A DNA stretch of 9,807 nt from CAUTVF01 sp963541805 (GCA_963541805.1 CAUTVF010000034.1:1-9807); one strand, 5' to 3'. Shown: positions 1 through 5,937, counted from the stretch's first letter. Notes: a model not told the origin generated them from the sequence alone. A program made the numbers and translations.

Positions 1-124
1 TAAATACATTTGTACTTTTATTTAATTTGGCAATAGTTGCGTATTTGCGAATCAACTCACTTTCAAGTGTGTTTAATCTGCAGCCAAATGTTATAAGATT
101 AATTTGAAAATTATTTTCTTGCAT
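1..124 (-). CDS. mtaB: tRNA threonylcarbamoyladenosine methylthiotransferase MtaB, N-terminal fragment (runs off the window)
   Basis: The reverse strand encodes 41 codons from an ATG at 124-122, reading MQENNFQINLITFGCRLNTL and then ESELIRKYA, before the window ends. The block TFGCRLN-x-x-ESE is the start of the N-terminal methylthiotransferase (UPF0004) domain. Its Cys15 should be the first of three cysteines binding the auxiliary 4Fe-4S cluster. FGCRLN rather than the WGCQMN usual in MiaB points to MtaB, the radical-SAM enzyme that makes ms2t6A from t6A at position 37 of ANN-decoding tRNAs. The radical-SAM CxxxCxxC motif and TRAM domain lie outside the window. The gene is divergent from rpoZ. 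No Shine-Dalgarno is visible; the sequence before the ATG is AT-rich with a TATAGA about 10 nt upstream, so the leader may be very short. The family call is good; MtaB versus another MiaB-like paralogue rests on one short motif. Confidence 0.82.
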   Translation of the reverse strand, partial: MQENNFQINLITFGCRLNTLESELIRKYATIAKLNKSTNVF

Positions 125-150
125 ATTTGTAAATCTATATTAAAAAAAGC

Positions 151-179
151 TTGCTTTATACCGTAAATATTTCTATATA
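151..179 (+). promoter_or_regulatory. Probable sigma-70 promoter of rpoZ
   Basis: TTGCTT (151-156), a 17-nt spacer and TATATA (174-179) lie about 55 nt before the rpoZ start. The region is very AT-rich, so a chance match is possible. Confidence 0.4.
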
Positions 180-231
180 TATGGCAAGTGGGTTTGTAAT
201 TAGCTGGAGATTCTAAAACAGGAGATAGATT

Positions 232-612
232 TTGTCAAAAAATACAGTAGAAAATATAGTAAAAAAAGTTCGTGACCATTTTGAGCTGGTTATGCTGTGT
301 GCTCAACGGGCAAAAGATTTATTTGCAGGTGCTAGGCCAACCATTGATAAACAGGATAATAAAAACACAGTTGTAGCTGTTCTTGAGATGGAAGCTGATA
401 AGTTGGATACTAATGAATTAAAGGAAGAGTTGATTTTAAGTAATCAGGTCAATGTTCCAATTGCATCAGAGCAGTCCGATGATGATTCTTTACTTGAGGT
501 AGAGCGTGAAATTAAAGGGGAGATTTTTACGAGTGATATTCAGGATTCTCCTGATTTAGGTTTAGAAATTAGCGATTCAGATTCAGGTGAAGACCAAGAA
601 GCTAATAGATAG
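232..612 (+). CDS. rpoZ: DNA-directed RNA polymerase omega subunit
   Basis: This is the small RNA polymerase subunit that helps fold and hold the beta' C-terminal region; in many proteobacteria it also contributes to ppGpp binding. The first 65 residues match the family: VENIVKKVRDHFELVMLCAQ, RAKDLFAGARPTIDK, then the conserved (D)NKNTVVAVLEM. After residue 70 comes a poorly conserved acidic tail rich in D, E and S, ending SDSDSGEDQEANR. At 126 aa the length is normal for alphaproteobacteria. The start is TTG, supported by an AGGAG at 220-224 seven bases upstream and by there being no ATG before the conserved core; the family normally begins three to five residues before V-E/T-(N/D). A promoter-like pair lies at 151-179. 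It is divergent from mtaB and followed by a 259-nt spacer. rpoZ often sits near spoT/rel, but no such gene is visible here. Confidence 0.93.
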   Translation: MSKNTVENIVKKVRDHFELVMLCAQRAKDLFAGARPTIDKQDNKNTVVAVLEMEADKLDTNELKEELILSNQVNVPIASEQSDDDSLLEVEREIKGEIFTSDIQDSPDLGLEISDSDSGEDQEANR

Positions 613-724
613 TTTTTCTTAGAATTATTTTTATGTGTTTTTGTTTTATGGAAGAATAATAAGTTTTGGTAAGTTTTTCCCATTATCTCCTCTTACCCTT
701 ATTCATTCTTCCTCTTTTATGTTG

Positions 725-754
725 TTGACTTTTTATAATTATTTATCTTATACT
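725..754 (+). promoter_or_regulatory. Probable sigma-70 promoter of rpsP, with a leader of about 110 nt
   Basis: TTGACT (725-730) is followed by TTATAC at 748-753 (17-nt spacer) or TATACT at 749-754 (18-nt spacer). Transcription would start near 761, giving a leader of about 110 nt before rpsP. The gene-free stretch 613-871 also holds a pyrimidine-rich tract at about 676-720; I see no terminator or tRNA in it. Confidence 0.55.
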
Positions 755-871
755 TGTCGAACTATCTGCTATCCGATTTGAATTTGATAACAGTGGCCTG
801 AGGGTTAATGGTATAAGGCGATTTTCGTTTTATATCAGTGTAGTTTTGTTTATTAATTTAAAGGAATTATA

Positions 872-1321
872 ATGATAAAAATCAGATTATCACGGCATGG
901 GGCAAAAAAGCGTCCATTTTTTCATATTGTTGCGACCGATTCTCGTTTTCCGCGAGATGGTAGATATATTGAAAAATTGGGAACTTATCAGCCGATATTA
1001 CCAAAAGATGATGCAAAACGTATTACTTTGAATTTAGAACGTATTAAATATTGGTTGGGTATTGGAGCACAACCGACAGACCGTGTAGCTGTGTTTTTGG
1101 CAAACGCTGGTTTAATTGAAAAACCAATCATAACGGAGAAGCCTAAGCAGAGCGCTCCTAAGAAGAAAGCTGTTGCACGTGCAGCTGAAAAAGCACAAAA
1201 ACTTGCAGAAGCGAAAGAAGCTGAATTAAAAGCAAAAGAAGAAGCAGAAGCGCAAGCAAAAGCAGAGAATGAAGCAAAAGAAAGAGTTGCGGAAACTTCA
1301 GAACAAACACAAAATCAGTAA
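872..1321 (+). CDS. rpsP: Small-subunit ribosomal protein bS16
   Basis: bS16 is an early-binding protein of the 30S body that contacts 16S rRNA. Residues 1-85 are the full fold: MIKIRLSRHGAKKRPFFHIV, then ATDSRFPRDGRYIEKLGTYQP, and the WLGIGAQPTDRVAVFLANAG helix. Residues 88-149 form a low-complexity tail of Lys, Glu, Ala and Gln (KEAELKAKEEAEAQAKAENE and similar), predicted to be a charged helix. Such tails occur in other alphaproteobacterial bS16 proteins, but this one is long compared with the roughly 80-90-residue minimal protein. The ATG is preceded by AAGGAA at 861-866. It is first in the usual rpsP-rimM-trmD order, but a terminator follows directly, so most transcripts probably end there. 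Confidence 0.96.
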   Translation: MIKIRLSRHGAKKRPFFHIVATDSRFPRDGRYIEKLGTYQPILPKDDAKRITLNLERIKYWLGIGAQPTDRVAVFLANAGLIEKPIITEKPKQSAPKKKAVARAAEKAQKLAEAKEAELKAKEEAEAQAKAENEAKERVAETSEQTQNQ

Positions 1322-1346
1322 TATTTGGTATAGTTTTGACTTTTGG

Positions 1347-1380
1347 CAGATCCGGATATTCAGGATCTGTTTTTGTTTTT
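1347..1380 (+). terminator. Intrinsic terminator after rpsP
   Basis: A perfect 7-bp stem (CAGATCC 1347-1353, GGATCTG 1363-1369) with a 9-nt loop is followed by an 11-nt run that is all T except one G. It separates rpsP from rimM-trmD, which are usually co-transcribed. Confidence 0.8.
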
Positions 1381-1381
1381 C

Positions 1382-1409
1382 TTGATTACTAGTAAACATA
1401 TTTTATAAT
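1382..1409 (+). promoter_or_regulatory. Promoter placing the transcription start at the rimM ATG (probably leaderless)
   Basis: TTGATT (1382-1387), a 16-nt spacer and a perfect TATAAT (1404-1409) immediately follow the rpsP terminator. The expected start site, 6-8 nt past the -10, is 1415-1417, coinciding with the ATG at 1416. There is no room for, and no trace of, a Shine-Dalgarno. Confidence 0.55.
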
Positions 1410-1415
1410 TCTCAT

Positions 1416-1682
1416 ATGGTAAAGAAACTAAGATCTCACAGAAAAAAATTAAAGAATCCACTAAATACAAATTTATCTAATTTTTATTTTAATTTTAAAG
1501 TTTTAAATTCAAATAATGAAAATATTGGTTATGTTTTTTCTGTTATTAATTATGGAGCAAGTGATATTTTGATTATTACGACTGAAGATCGTGAATTAAT
1601 GCTACCCTTAATTGATGATGCTATTATTAAAGTGGATATGCAGAAAAAATTAATATTTATAAATGAAGAATATGCAACGTAA
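1416..1682 (+). CDS. rimM: RimM-like 16S rRNA processing factor reduced to its C-terminal PRC-barrel
   Basis: RimM helps mature the 30S head around uS19. It normally has about 165-180 aa: an N-terminal beta-barrel (RimM domain) and a C-terminal PRC-barrel. This 88-aa product has only the second half. NFYFNFKVLNSNNENIGYVF followed by VINYGASDILII is the PRC-barrel signature, and LPLIDDAIIKVDMQKKLIFI is its end. The first 20 residues are a basic, Asn-rich stretch (KKLRSHRKKLKNPLN) unlike the RimM domain. The preceding 94 bases hold the rpsP terminator and a promoter, so the missing domain cannot be hidden by a frameshift just upstream. Position between rpsP and trmD confirms identity. Translation overlaps trmD by 11-20 nt. 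It may be a shortened working protein or a decaying remnant kept for trmD expression. Confidence 0.8.
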   Translation: MVKKLRSHRKKLKNPLNTNLSNFYFNFKVLNSNNENIGYVFSVINYGASDILIITTEDRELMLPLIDDAIIKVDMQKKLIFINEEYAT

Positions 1683-2379
1683 AATAATTTTCAATGTTTT
1701 AACAGTTTTGCCCGATGCTTTTCCAGGATATCTTGGTATTTCAAATGCTGGTAAAGCATTATCACAGGGCTTATGGGATTTAAATGTAATTAATATTCGT
1801 GATTTTGCAAAAGATAAATATAAAACTGTTGATGATACACCATATTCTGGTGGACATGGAATGATTTTAAAATGTGATATCGTTGGCGATGCAATTGAAT
1901 CAATTCGTAATTGGCAAACCAGTAAAATGATTTATATGTCTCCACGTGGAAAAATATTTACTCAAAAAATGGCATCTAATTTTGTTGATGGATTTAATGC
2001 AGCGTATGACAATATAACTATATTATGTGGACACTTTGAAGGAATCGATCAGAGGATAATCGACTATTATAAATTCGAAGAGATATCAATTGGTGATTAT
2101 GTTTTATCTGGAGGTGAACCTGCCGCAATTGTATTTATTGATTCTATAATCAGGAATGTCAAAGGTGTTCTTGGAAATTTTGAATCATTAATGGAAGAAA
2201 GTTTTTCTGATGCTTTAAGAGGTATGCTTGAATATCCACATTATACCAGACCCGGAATGTGGAAAAATTTAAATGTTCCGGATGTATTGAAAAATGGTAA
2301 TCACAAGGAAATTCAAAACTGGAAATTAGAACAGGCAAAAAAAATTACTGCAAGAAATCGTCCAGATTTAATTAAATAA
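1663..2379 (+). CDS. trmD: tRNA (guanine37-N1)-methyltransferase TrmD
   Basis: TrmD methylates N1 of G37 in tRNAs reading CUN, CCN and CGG, using S-adenosylmethionine, and prevents +1 frameshifting. It is a SPOUT-class knotted dimer. All family blocks are present: VLTVLPDAFPGYLGISNAGK at the N-terminus, INIRDFAKDKYKTVDDTPYSGGHGM, MIYMSPRGK, the cofactor-knot stretch LCGHFEGIDQRIIDYY, and EISIGDYVLSGGEPAA. The catalytic-loop region SFSDALRGMLEYPHYTRP holds the expected Asp; three extra residues (ALR) appear between SFSD and G-x-LEYP compared with the common form. The end NGNHKEIQNWKLEQA is also typical. The coding region overlaps the end of rimM; an ATG at 1672 is as likely as the one at 1663 and gives a length nearer the family. 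rplS, the usual next gene, is absent. Confidence 0.95.
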   Translation: MKNMQRKIIFNVLTVLPDAFPGYLGISNAGKALSQGLWDLNVINIRDFAKDKYKTVDDTPYSGGHGMILKCDIVGDAIESIRNWQTSKMIYMSPRGKIFTQKMASNFVDGFNAAYDNITILCGHFEGIDQRIIDYYKFEEISIGDYVLSGGEPAAIVFIDSIIRNVKGVLGNFESLMEESFSDALRGMLEYPHYTRPGMWKNLNVPDVLKNGNHKEIQNWKLEQAKKITARNRPDLIK

Positions 2380-2385
2380 AAAGCT

Positions 2386-2413
2386 TTGTTTTTTATGTAT
2401 CAAATCATATAAT
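2386..2413 (+). promoter_or_regulatory. Promoter of clpP
   Basis: TTGTTT (2386-2391), a 16-nt spacer and a perfect TATAAT (2408-2413) lie 30 nt before the clpP ATG, followed by a good ribosome binding site (AAGGAG, about 2433-2438). Confidence 0.55.
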
Positions 2414-2443
2414 GCAGATTGTTTAAACAAATAAGGAGATGGT

Positions 2444-3005
2444 ATGAACAATATTTTTAACACACTTATCCCAATGGTTGTTGAATCAACTGGAAAAGGC
2501 GAAAGAGCATTCGATATATATTCACGCCTATTAAAAGAAAGGATCATATTTCTAACTGGTGAGGTTGAGGATAATATGGCATCACTGATCTGTGCTCAGT
2601 TATTATTTTTAGAATCTGAAGATCCAGAAAAAGATATATTTATGTATATAAATTCTCCAGGTGGAAGTGTGACATCCGGTTTTTCAATTTATGATACTAT
2701 GAATTATATAAAACCAAATGTATCAACTGTTGTAATGGGACAAGCATGTTCAATGGGCAGCTTTTTGTTGTCAGGTGGATCAAAAGGGAAACGTTACGCT
2801 CTTCCAAATTCTGTTGTAATGATTCACCAGCCAAGTGGAGGTTTTCGTGGGCAGGCAACAGACATAGAAATACATGCACGTGAAATTTTGAAGCATTGAA
2901 GAGATTGAAGTGGCAATGGAACGTGACAATTATATGACTGCGGTTGAGGCAAAAGAATTTGGTTTAATTGATGATATAATATTGCGTCATCCATACGTTA
3001 AATAA
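2444..3005 (+). pseudogene. clpP: ATP-dependent Clp protease proteolytic subunit, broken by internal deletion and frameshift
   Basis: ClpP is the serine-peptidase barrel fed by ClpX or ClpA. From ATG 2444 the reading frame is normal through residue 150: YINSPGGSVTSGFSIYDTMN, the nucleophile Ser103 in GQACSMGS, and His128 in MIHQPSGG, ending HAREILK. It then reads one His and stops at TGA 2897-2899. The rest of the family resumes one frame over from 2892: SIEEIEVAMERDNYM, then TAVEAKEFGLIDDII, ending at TAA 3003-3005. The normal protein has about 15 residues (the handle helix, ending HTGQ) between ILK and SLEEIE; here they are gone with a net loss of about 47 bp at a shared AG. The truncated product lacks the catalytic Asp (in MERD) and the handle that joins the two rings, so it should be inactive. 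The promoter and ribosome binding site still look intact, which suggests a recent event. Confidence 0.88.
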
Positions 3006-3054
3006 TATTAAATACTTTAAAATCAATAACTTACAACTCTTATAATAAAATAAT

Positions 3055-3083
3055 TTGAGTATGTTTGAAGTATCTGTTAAAAT
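3055..3083 (+). promoter_or_regulatory. Probable promoter of clpX
   Basis: TTGAGT (3055-3060), a 17-nt spacer and TAAAAT (3078-3083) lie 28 nt before the clpX ATG. A TATAAT at 3041-3046 is an alternative -10 but lacks a recognisable -35. Confidence 0.4.
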
Positions 3084-3111
3084 CCAGATGCTTGATAATT
3101 AAGGATATGCA

Positions 3112-4380
3112 ATGACAAATAAAATTACTCCAAAGTCTCCAAAATATTGTTCTTTTTGTGGCAAAAGTCAAAATGAGGTTAAAAAGTTAATTGCAGGTCC
3201 GTCATCGTATATATGTGATGAATGTATTGCATTGGCATCAAATATTATTCATGATGAACTGGTTAAAGATAAATTTAAAGCAAATGAAAAATTAGCAACC
3301 CCTCTTGAAATATTTAATAAATTAAATGAGTATATTGTTGGGCAAGATTATGCGAAAAAGATATTATCTATTGCTGTGTATAATCATTATAAACGCTTAG
3401 ACAATAAATTGTTATCAGATGATGATCACGTTGAAATTCAAAAATCGAATATTTTATTAATTGGGTCTACTGGTACTGGAAAAACTTTACTTGCATCAAC
3501 TCTTGCTCGTATTTTAAATGTGCCTTTCACAGTTGCAGATGCCACAACTTTGACTGAAGCAGGGTATGTTGGCGAAGACGTTGAAAGTATTCTTTCCAAA
3601 TTGATTGCGAATGCAGATTTTGATATAGAAAAAGCACAAAGAGGAATAATATATATTGATGAAATTGATAAAATTTCTAGAAAATCTGAAAATCCATCTC
3701 TTACTCGTGATGTGTCTGGGGAGGGGGTACAACAAGCATTATTAAAATTAATTGAAGGTACTGTTGCATCTGTTGCAATGCAAGGAGGGCGTAAACATCC
3801 TCAGCAGGAGTTAATACAATTTGATACGTCAAATGTTTTATTTATTTGTGGTGGTGCTTTTGACGGCTTGGAAAAAATCATTGCTAAACGTACAAGTAAA
3901 ACAGAAATCGGATTTGGTGCAGATGTTAAAAAGAAAAATTTAGTTGGGTCATCAGAATTATTTAAAAAAGTTGAAACAAATGATCTTGTTAAATTTGGAT
4001 TGATTCCTGAATTACTTGGAAGATTGCCTATTATCACAACTCTTGATGATTTGGATGCAAAATCTTTAGTATCAATTATGTGTGAACCTAAAAATGCTTT
4101 ACTAAAACAATATCAAGCATTGTTTAAGATGGAAAATGTTCAATTAACTTTTACGCGCGATGCTTTGGAATCTGTTGCAAGTATGGCGTTAAAACGTGGT
4201 ACAGGTGCGCGAGGATTGCGTTCCATTATGGAGCAATTACTTTTGGATTTAATGTTTGATTTGCCGAATAAGCAGAATATTTCAGAGATTATATTTGATT
4301 CACATGTCATAGATGGGAAAAAACAGCCGATATTTGTTTATTCCTCGTCAAATGATAAAGAAAATAAAAAGGCCGTTTAA
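3112..4380 (+). CDS. clpX: ATP-dependent Clp protease ATP-binding subunit ClpX
   Basis: ClpX is the hexameric AAA+ unfoldase that recognises tagged proteins, unfolds them and threads them into ClpP. In order: an N-terminal C4 zinc-binding domain (Cys13, Cys16, Cys35, Cys38); Walker A GSTGTGKT at 118-125 (family usually GPTGSGKT, so Pro is replaced by Ser); the pore loop GYVGEDVE; Walker B IIYIDE at 179-184; the SENPSLTRDVSGEGVQQALL block; the ClpP-docking loop IGF at 266-268; and sensor 2 GTGARGLRSI with Arg367. At 422 aa it is full length, and the start is preceded by AAGGA at about 3101-3105. It follows the broken clpP and appears to have its own promoter. The intact IGF loop implies that a ClpP partner still exists, or that the clpP damage is recent. 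Confidence 0.97.
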   Translation: MTNKITPKSPKYCSFCGKSQNEVKKLIAGPSSYICDECIALASNIIHDELVKDKFKANEKLATPLEIFNKLNEYIVGQDYAKKILSIAVYNHYKRLDNKLLSDDDHVEIQKSNILLIGSTGTGKTLLASTLARILNVPFTVADATTLTEAGYVGEDVESILSKLIANADFDIEKAQRGIIYIDEIDKISRKSENPSLTRDVSGEGVQQALLKLIEGTVASVAMQGGRKHPQQELIQFDTSNVLFICGGAFDGLEKIIAKRTSKTEIGFGADVKKKNLVGSSELFKKVETNDLVKFGLIPELLGRLPIITTLDDLDAKSLVSIMCEPKNALLKQYQALFKMENVQLTFTRDALESVASMALKRGTGARGLRSIMEQLLLDLMFDLPNKQNISEIIFDSHVIDGKKQPIFVYSSSNDKENKKAV

Positions 4381-4393
4381 TGACGGCTTTTTT
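4367..4393 (+). terminator. Intrinsic terminator overlapping the clpX stop codon
   Basis: GCCGT (4372-4376) pairs with ACGGC (4383-4387) around a 6-nt loop that contains the clpX TAA (4378-4380). Flanking A and T runs extend the stem, and seven T end it. The cmk ribosome binding site follows within 15 nt. Some read-through is needed for cmk unless a promoter lies inside clpX. Confidence 0.75.
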
Positions 4394-4413
4394 GTTGTTT
4401 ATAAGGAGTAACA

Positions 4414-5190
4414 ATGAGAAATATAATTATTGCAATTGATGGAACATCTGCATCAGGTAAGGGTTTTATATCGAAGTCTATAAGTAAATTATTGGGGTTT
4501 TCGTCTTTGGATACAGGTTCTTTATATCGTGCTTGTACACTAAGGATTTTAGAAAAATTTTTTTATAAAAATGTTTTATCTGATGATTTTGAAAAGATAG
4601 AATCTGAACTATTGCAAACAGATATTGAGCAATTGTTTTCAAAAATTCCTCAAAAGGATTACATAAATGAAATAACAAATTTTCGTGATAAAGGTGAGCT
4701 ATACGATTATACAAAAAATCCATTGATACGCAGTCAGTTAATTTCAGTATGTGTCCCCATAATTGCAAAAATTCCAGAAATCAGATTATTAATGCATGAT
4801 TATCAGGTTAATTTTGCAAAGAATAATTCAACATGTGGTACGAAATTAAGTAAGATAAATAATGTTTATGGCTGTATTGTAGAGGGTAGAGATATAGGCA
4901 CAAATATTTTTCCACATGCAGATTTAAAATTATTCATAACGGCAAATGTTGAAGTTCGAGCAATGAGAAGATTTAAAGATTATGAAACAGATCCAAATAA
5001 TAAAATAACATATGATGAAGTTTTGAATGCACTGCGTTTACGTGATGAACAGGATATGAGACGTACTTTCCGTCCATTAAAACCTGCAGTTGATGCGATT
5101 ATCATTGATACAAGCGATATGAATAAAGAACAAGTCTTAAAATTTATAGAACAGTTAATTCAAGATAAACTTGGAATCTTGATTAATTAA
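4414..5190 (+). CDS. cmk: (d)CMP kinase (cytidylate kinase)
   Basis: Cmk phosphorylates CMP and dCMP to the diphosphates with ATP, recycling pyrimidines for nucleic acid and CDP-lipid synthesis. The P-loop is GTSASGKG at 10-17 (usual form GPAASGKGT), followed by LGFSSLDTGSLYRA, which helps position the nucleotide. EGRDIGTNIFPHADLKLFIT begins at 157, and the LID/Arg motif RLRDEQDMRR (Arg208, Arg210, Asp211, Asp214, Arg217) is intact. At 258 aa it exceeds the roughly 210-230 usual in the family; the extra length lies mainly in the CMP-binding region and in a polar insert just before EGRDIG (NNSTCGTKLSKINNVYG, about 137-154). AAGGAG at 4403-4408 sets the start. The common downstream partner rpsA is missing; an RNA-like spacer follows. 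Confidence 0.94.
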   Translation: MRNIIIAIDGTSASGKGFISKSISKLLGFSSLDTGSLYRACTLRILEKFFYKNVLSDDFEKIESELLQTDIEQLFSKIPQKDYINEITNFRDKGELYDYTKNPLIRSQLISVCVPIIAKIPEIRLLMHDYQVNFAKNNSTCGTKLSKINNVYGCIVEGRDIGTNIFPHADLKLFITANVEVRAMRRFKDYETDPNNKITYDEVLNALRLRDEQDMRRTFRPLKPAVDAIIIDTSDMNKEQVLKFIEQLIQDKLGILIN

Positions 5191-5224
5191 AATTTAACCT
5201 TGCATAGATTTAAATTTTAATTAA
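5183..5224. repeat. AT-rich 15-bp inverted repeat at the end of cmk
   Basis: The arms at 5183-5197 and 5210-5224 are perfectly complementary (15 bp, only A and T) around a 12-nt loop. The left arm begins in the last codons of cmk and contains its TAA. There is no T run after it on either strand, so it looks like an mRNA 3'-end stem or a DNA site rather than a classic terminator. Confidence 0.6.
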
Positions 5225-5227
5225 AAT
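5200..5227 (+). promoter_or_regulatory. Possible promoter of the 5270-5464 leader RNA
   Basis: TTGCAT (5200-5205), a 16-nt spacer and TAAAAT (5222-5227) lie upstream of the structured leader. It overlaps the AT-rich inverted repeat, and the match is moderate. Confidence 0.3.
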
Positions 5228-5269
5228 GTAGAGTGATGTACGATATTTTTTGTATATTTTAATTTTTAT

Positions 5270-5464
5270 GTGGTGGCAAGACGGCGACAGAATAGCGTCG
5301 TTAATCACTATTCATTTTTTTTAATTGAATAGTGATGACTACTCTCCTTGACCTATGGTTGGGGAGCTGTAGTGATATAACAGATCCTCAAGGATTAAAA
5401 ACTACAGGATCATTTTCTTGAATATGATTTGTGAACTCTCCGACCACTTTTAAAGTGGTTTTTT
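5270..5464 (+). ncRNA. Structured leader RNA or small RNA of unknown family, ending in a terminator
   Basis: This gene-free spacer is full of stems. GACG 5280-5283 pairs with CGTC 5296-5299. A perfect 11-bp hairpin joins 5304-5314 and 5326-5336. ACTA/TAGT (5338-5341, 5370-5373) plus CTCTCC/GGGGAG (5342-5347, 5361-5366) form a third hairpin. GATCCT 5383-5388 can pair with AGGATC 5406-5411. GTGGT at 5270-5274 can pair with ACCAC at 5443-5447, and that same ACCAC is the left arm of the final terminator. The two pairings exclude each other, as in transcription-control leaders. It lies 23 nt before the exported-protein gene at 5488, so it may regulate that gene, or it may be an independent RNA. 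I could not match it to 6S, RNase P, SRP or tmRNA cores, or to riboswitch consensuses I know. Confidence 0.5.
5443..5464 (+). terminator. Intrinsic terminator before the exported-protein gene at 5488
   Basis: ACCACTT (5443-5449) pairs with AAGTGGT (5453-5459) around a 3-nt loop, followed by five T. It sits 23 nt before the next ATG, where an attenuator would be. Confidence 0.75.
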
Positions 5465-5487
5465 AATTAATAAACGGGAGAAGTGTT

Positions 5488-5937
5488 ATGAAAATAGATT
5501 ATTTTTTTAAATTAAATTTTATATTGTTATATTTTTTGTTCTTTTTATTGCCTGTATTATCAAATATAAATTCTGTTTATGGAAAAGGTTTAGACATCAG
5601 GTGTATAAGTTCAGAATATAGATGTCATGATCATTATGTGTATGGGTGTCAGCAGAATTCTAGCGCCTATTATGATGATTACGTAGCTGGGGCTAATGCT
5701 CTTGTTAATGGCAAGTGTCCTTTTGATAACGATAGTGGGAAAACTCCACATGTAATATATACCTCAGATGCTTGTATAAACATATGTACAGAATATGCGT
5801 TGTATATAGATGGGAGCAGAATAGATACGATAGAAGGATTTATCAGACAAATGCCAGTATCAGAATTAATAAACCTGCTTGATACTGTAACCTTACAAAA
5901 GATATACGACCCTAATATGACCAGTGTTAATCCATAA
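5488..5937 (+). CDS. Exported small protein with six cysteines, unknown function
   Basis: I do not recognise this family. The 149-aa product starts with a lysine and a long hydrophobic core (about residues 9-27, FILLYFLFFLLPVL), a signal peptide probably cut near Gly32. The mature part has six cysteines: 39, 46, 54, 77, 96 and 100. The last two form a C-x3-C (CINIC). An even cysteine count in an exported protein suggests three disulfides. The rest is polar and Tyr/Asp-rich, ending in a possible helix (about 111-140). GGGAG at 5476-5480, seven bases upstream, supports the start. It sits behind the structured leader and terminator and converges on a second exported six-cysteine gene. Likely lineage-specific; periplasmic or secreted, with no visible enzyme motif. 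Confidence 0.7.
   Translation: MKIDYFFKLNFILLYFLFFLLPVLSNINSVYGKGLDIRCISSEYRCHDHYVYGCQQNSSAYYDDYVAGANALVNGKCPFDNDSGKTPHVIYTSDACINICTEYALYIDGSRIDTIEGFIRQMPVSELINLLDTVTLQKIYDPNMTSVNP

Noticed and set aside
793..820. Sequence resembling a tRNA-Ser D-arm (GTGGCCTGAGGGTT, then AAGGCG) in the rpsP leader.
   Set aside because: No acceptor stem, anticodon arm or GTTCGAATC T-loop can be placed around it at tRNA distances.
2697..2899. Reading UGA as tryptophan to continue clpP past 2897.
   Set aside because: The continued frame gives a second UGA and then sequence unrelated to ClpP, while the true family sequence is in another frame. Tryptophans elsewhere use TGG.
3514..4037. Reverse-strand open frames inside clpX (73 and 78 codons).
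   Set aside because: They are opposite a strongly conserved gene, have no recognisable domains, and are expected shadows of AT-rich coding DNA.
4478..4768. Reverse-strand open frame of 96 codons inside cmk.
   Set aside because: It is antisense to conserved cmk sequence, with no ribosome binding site or domain.
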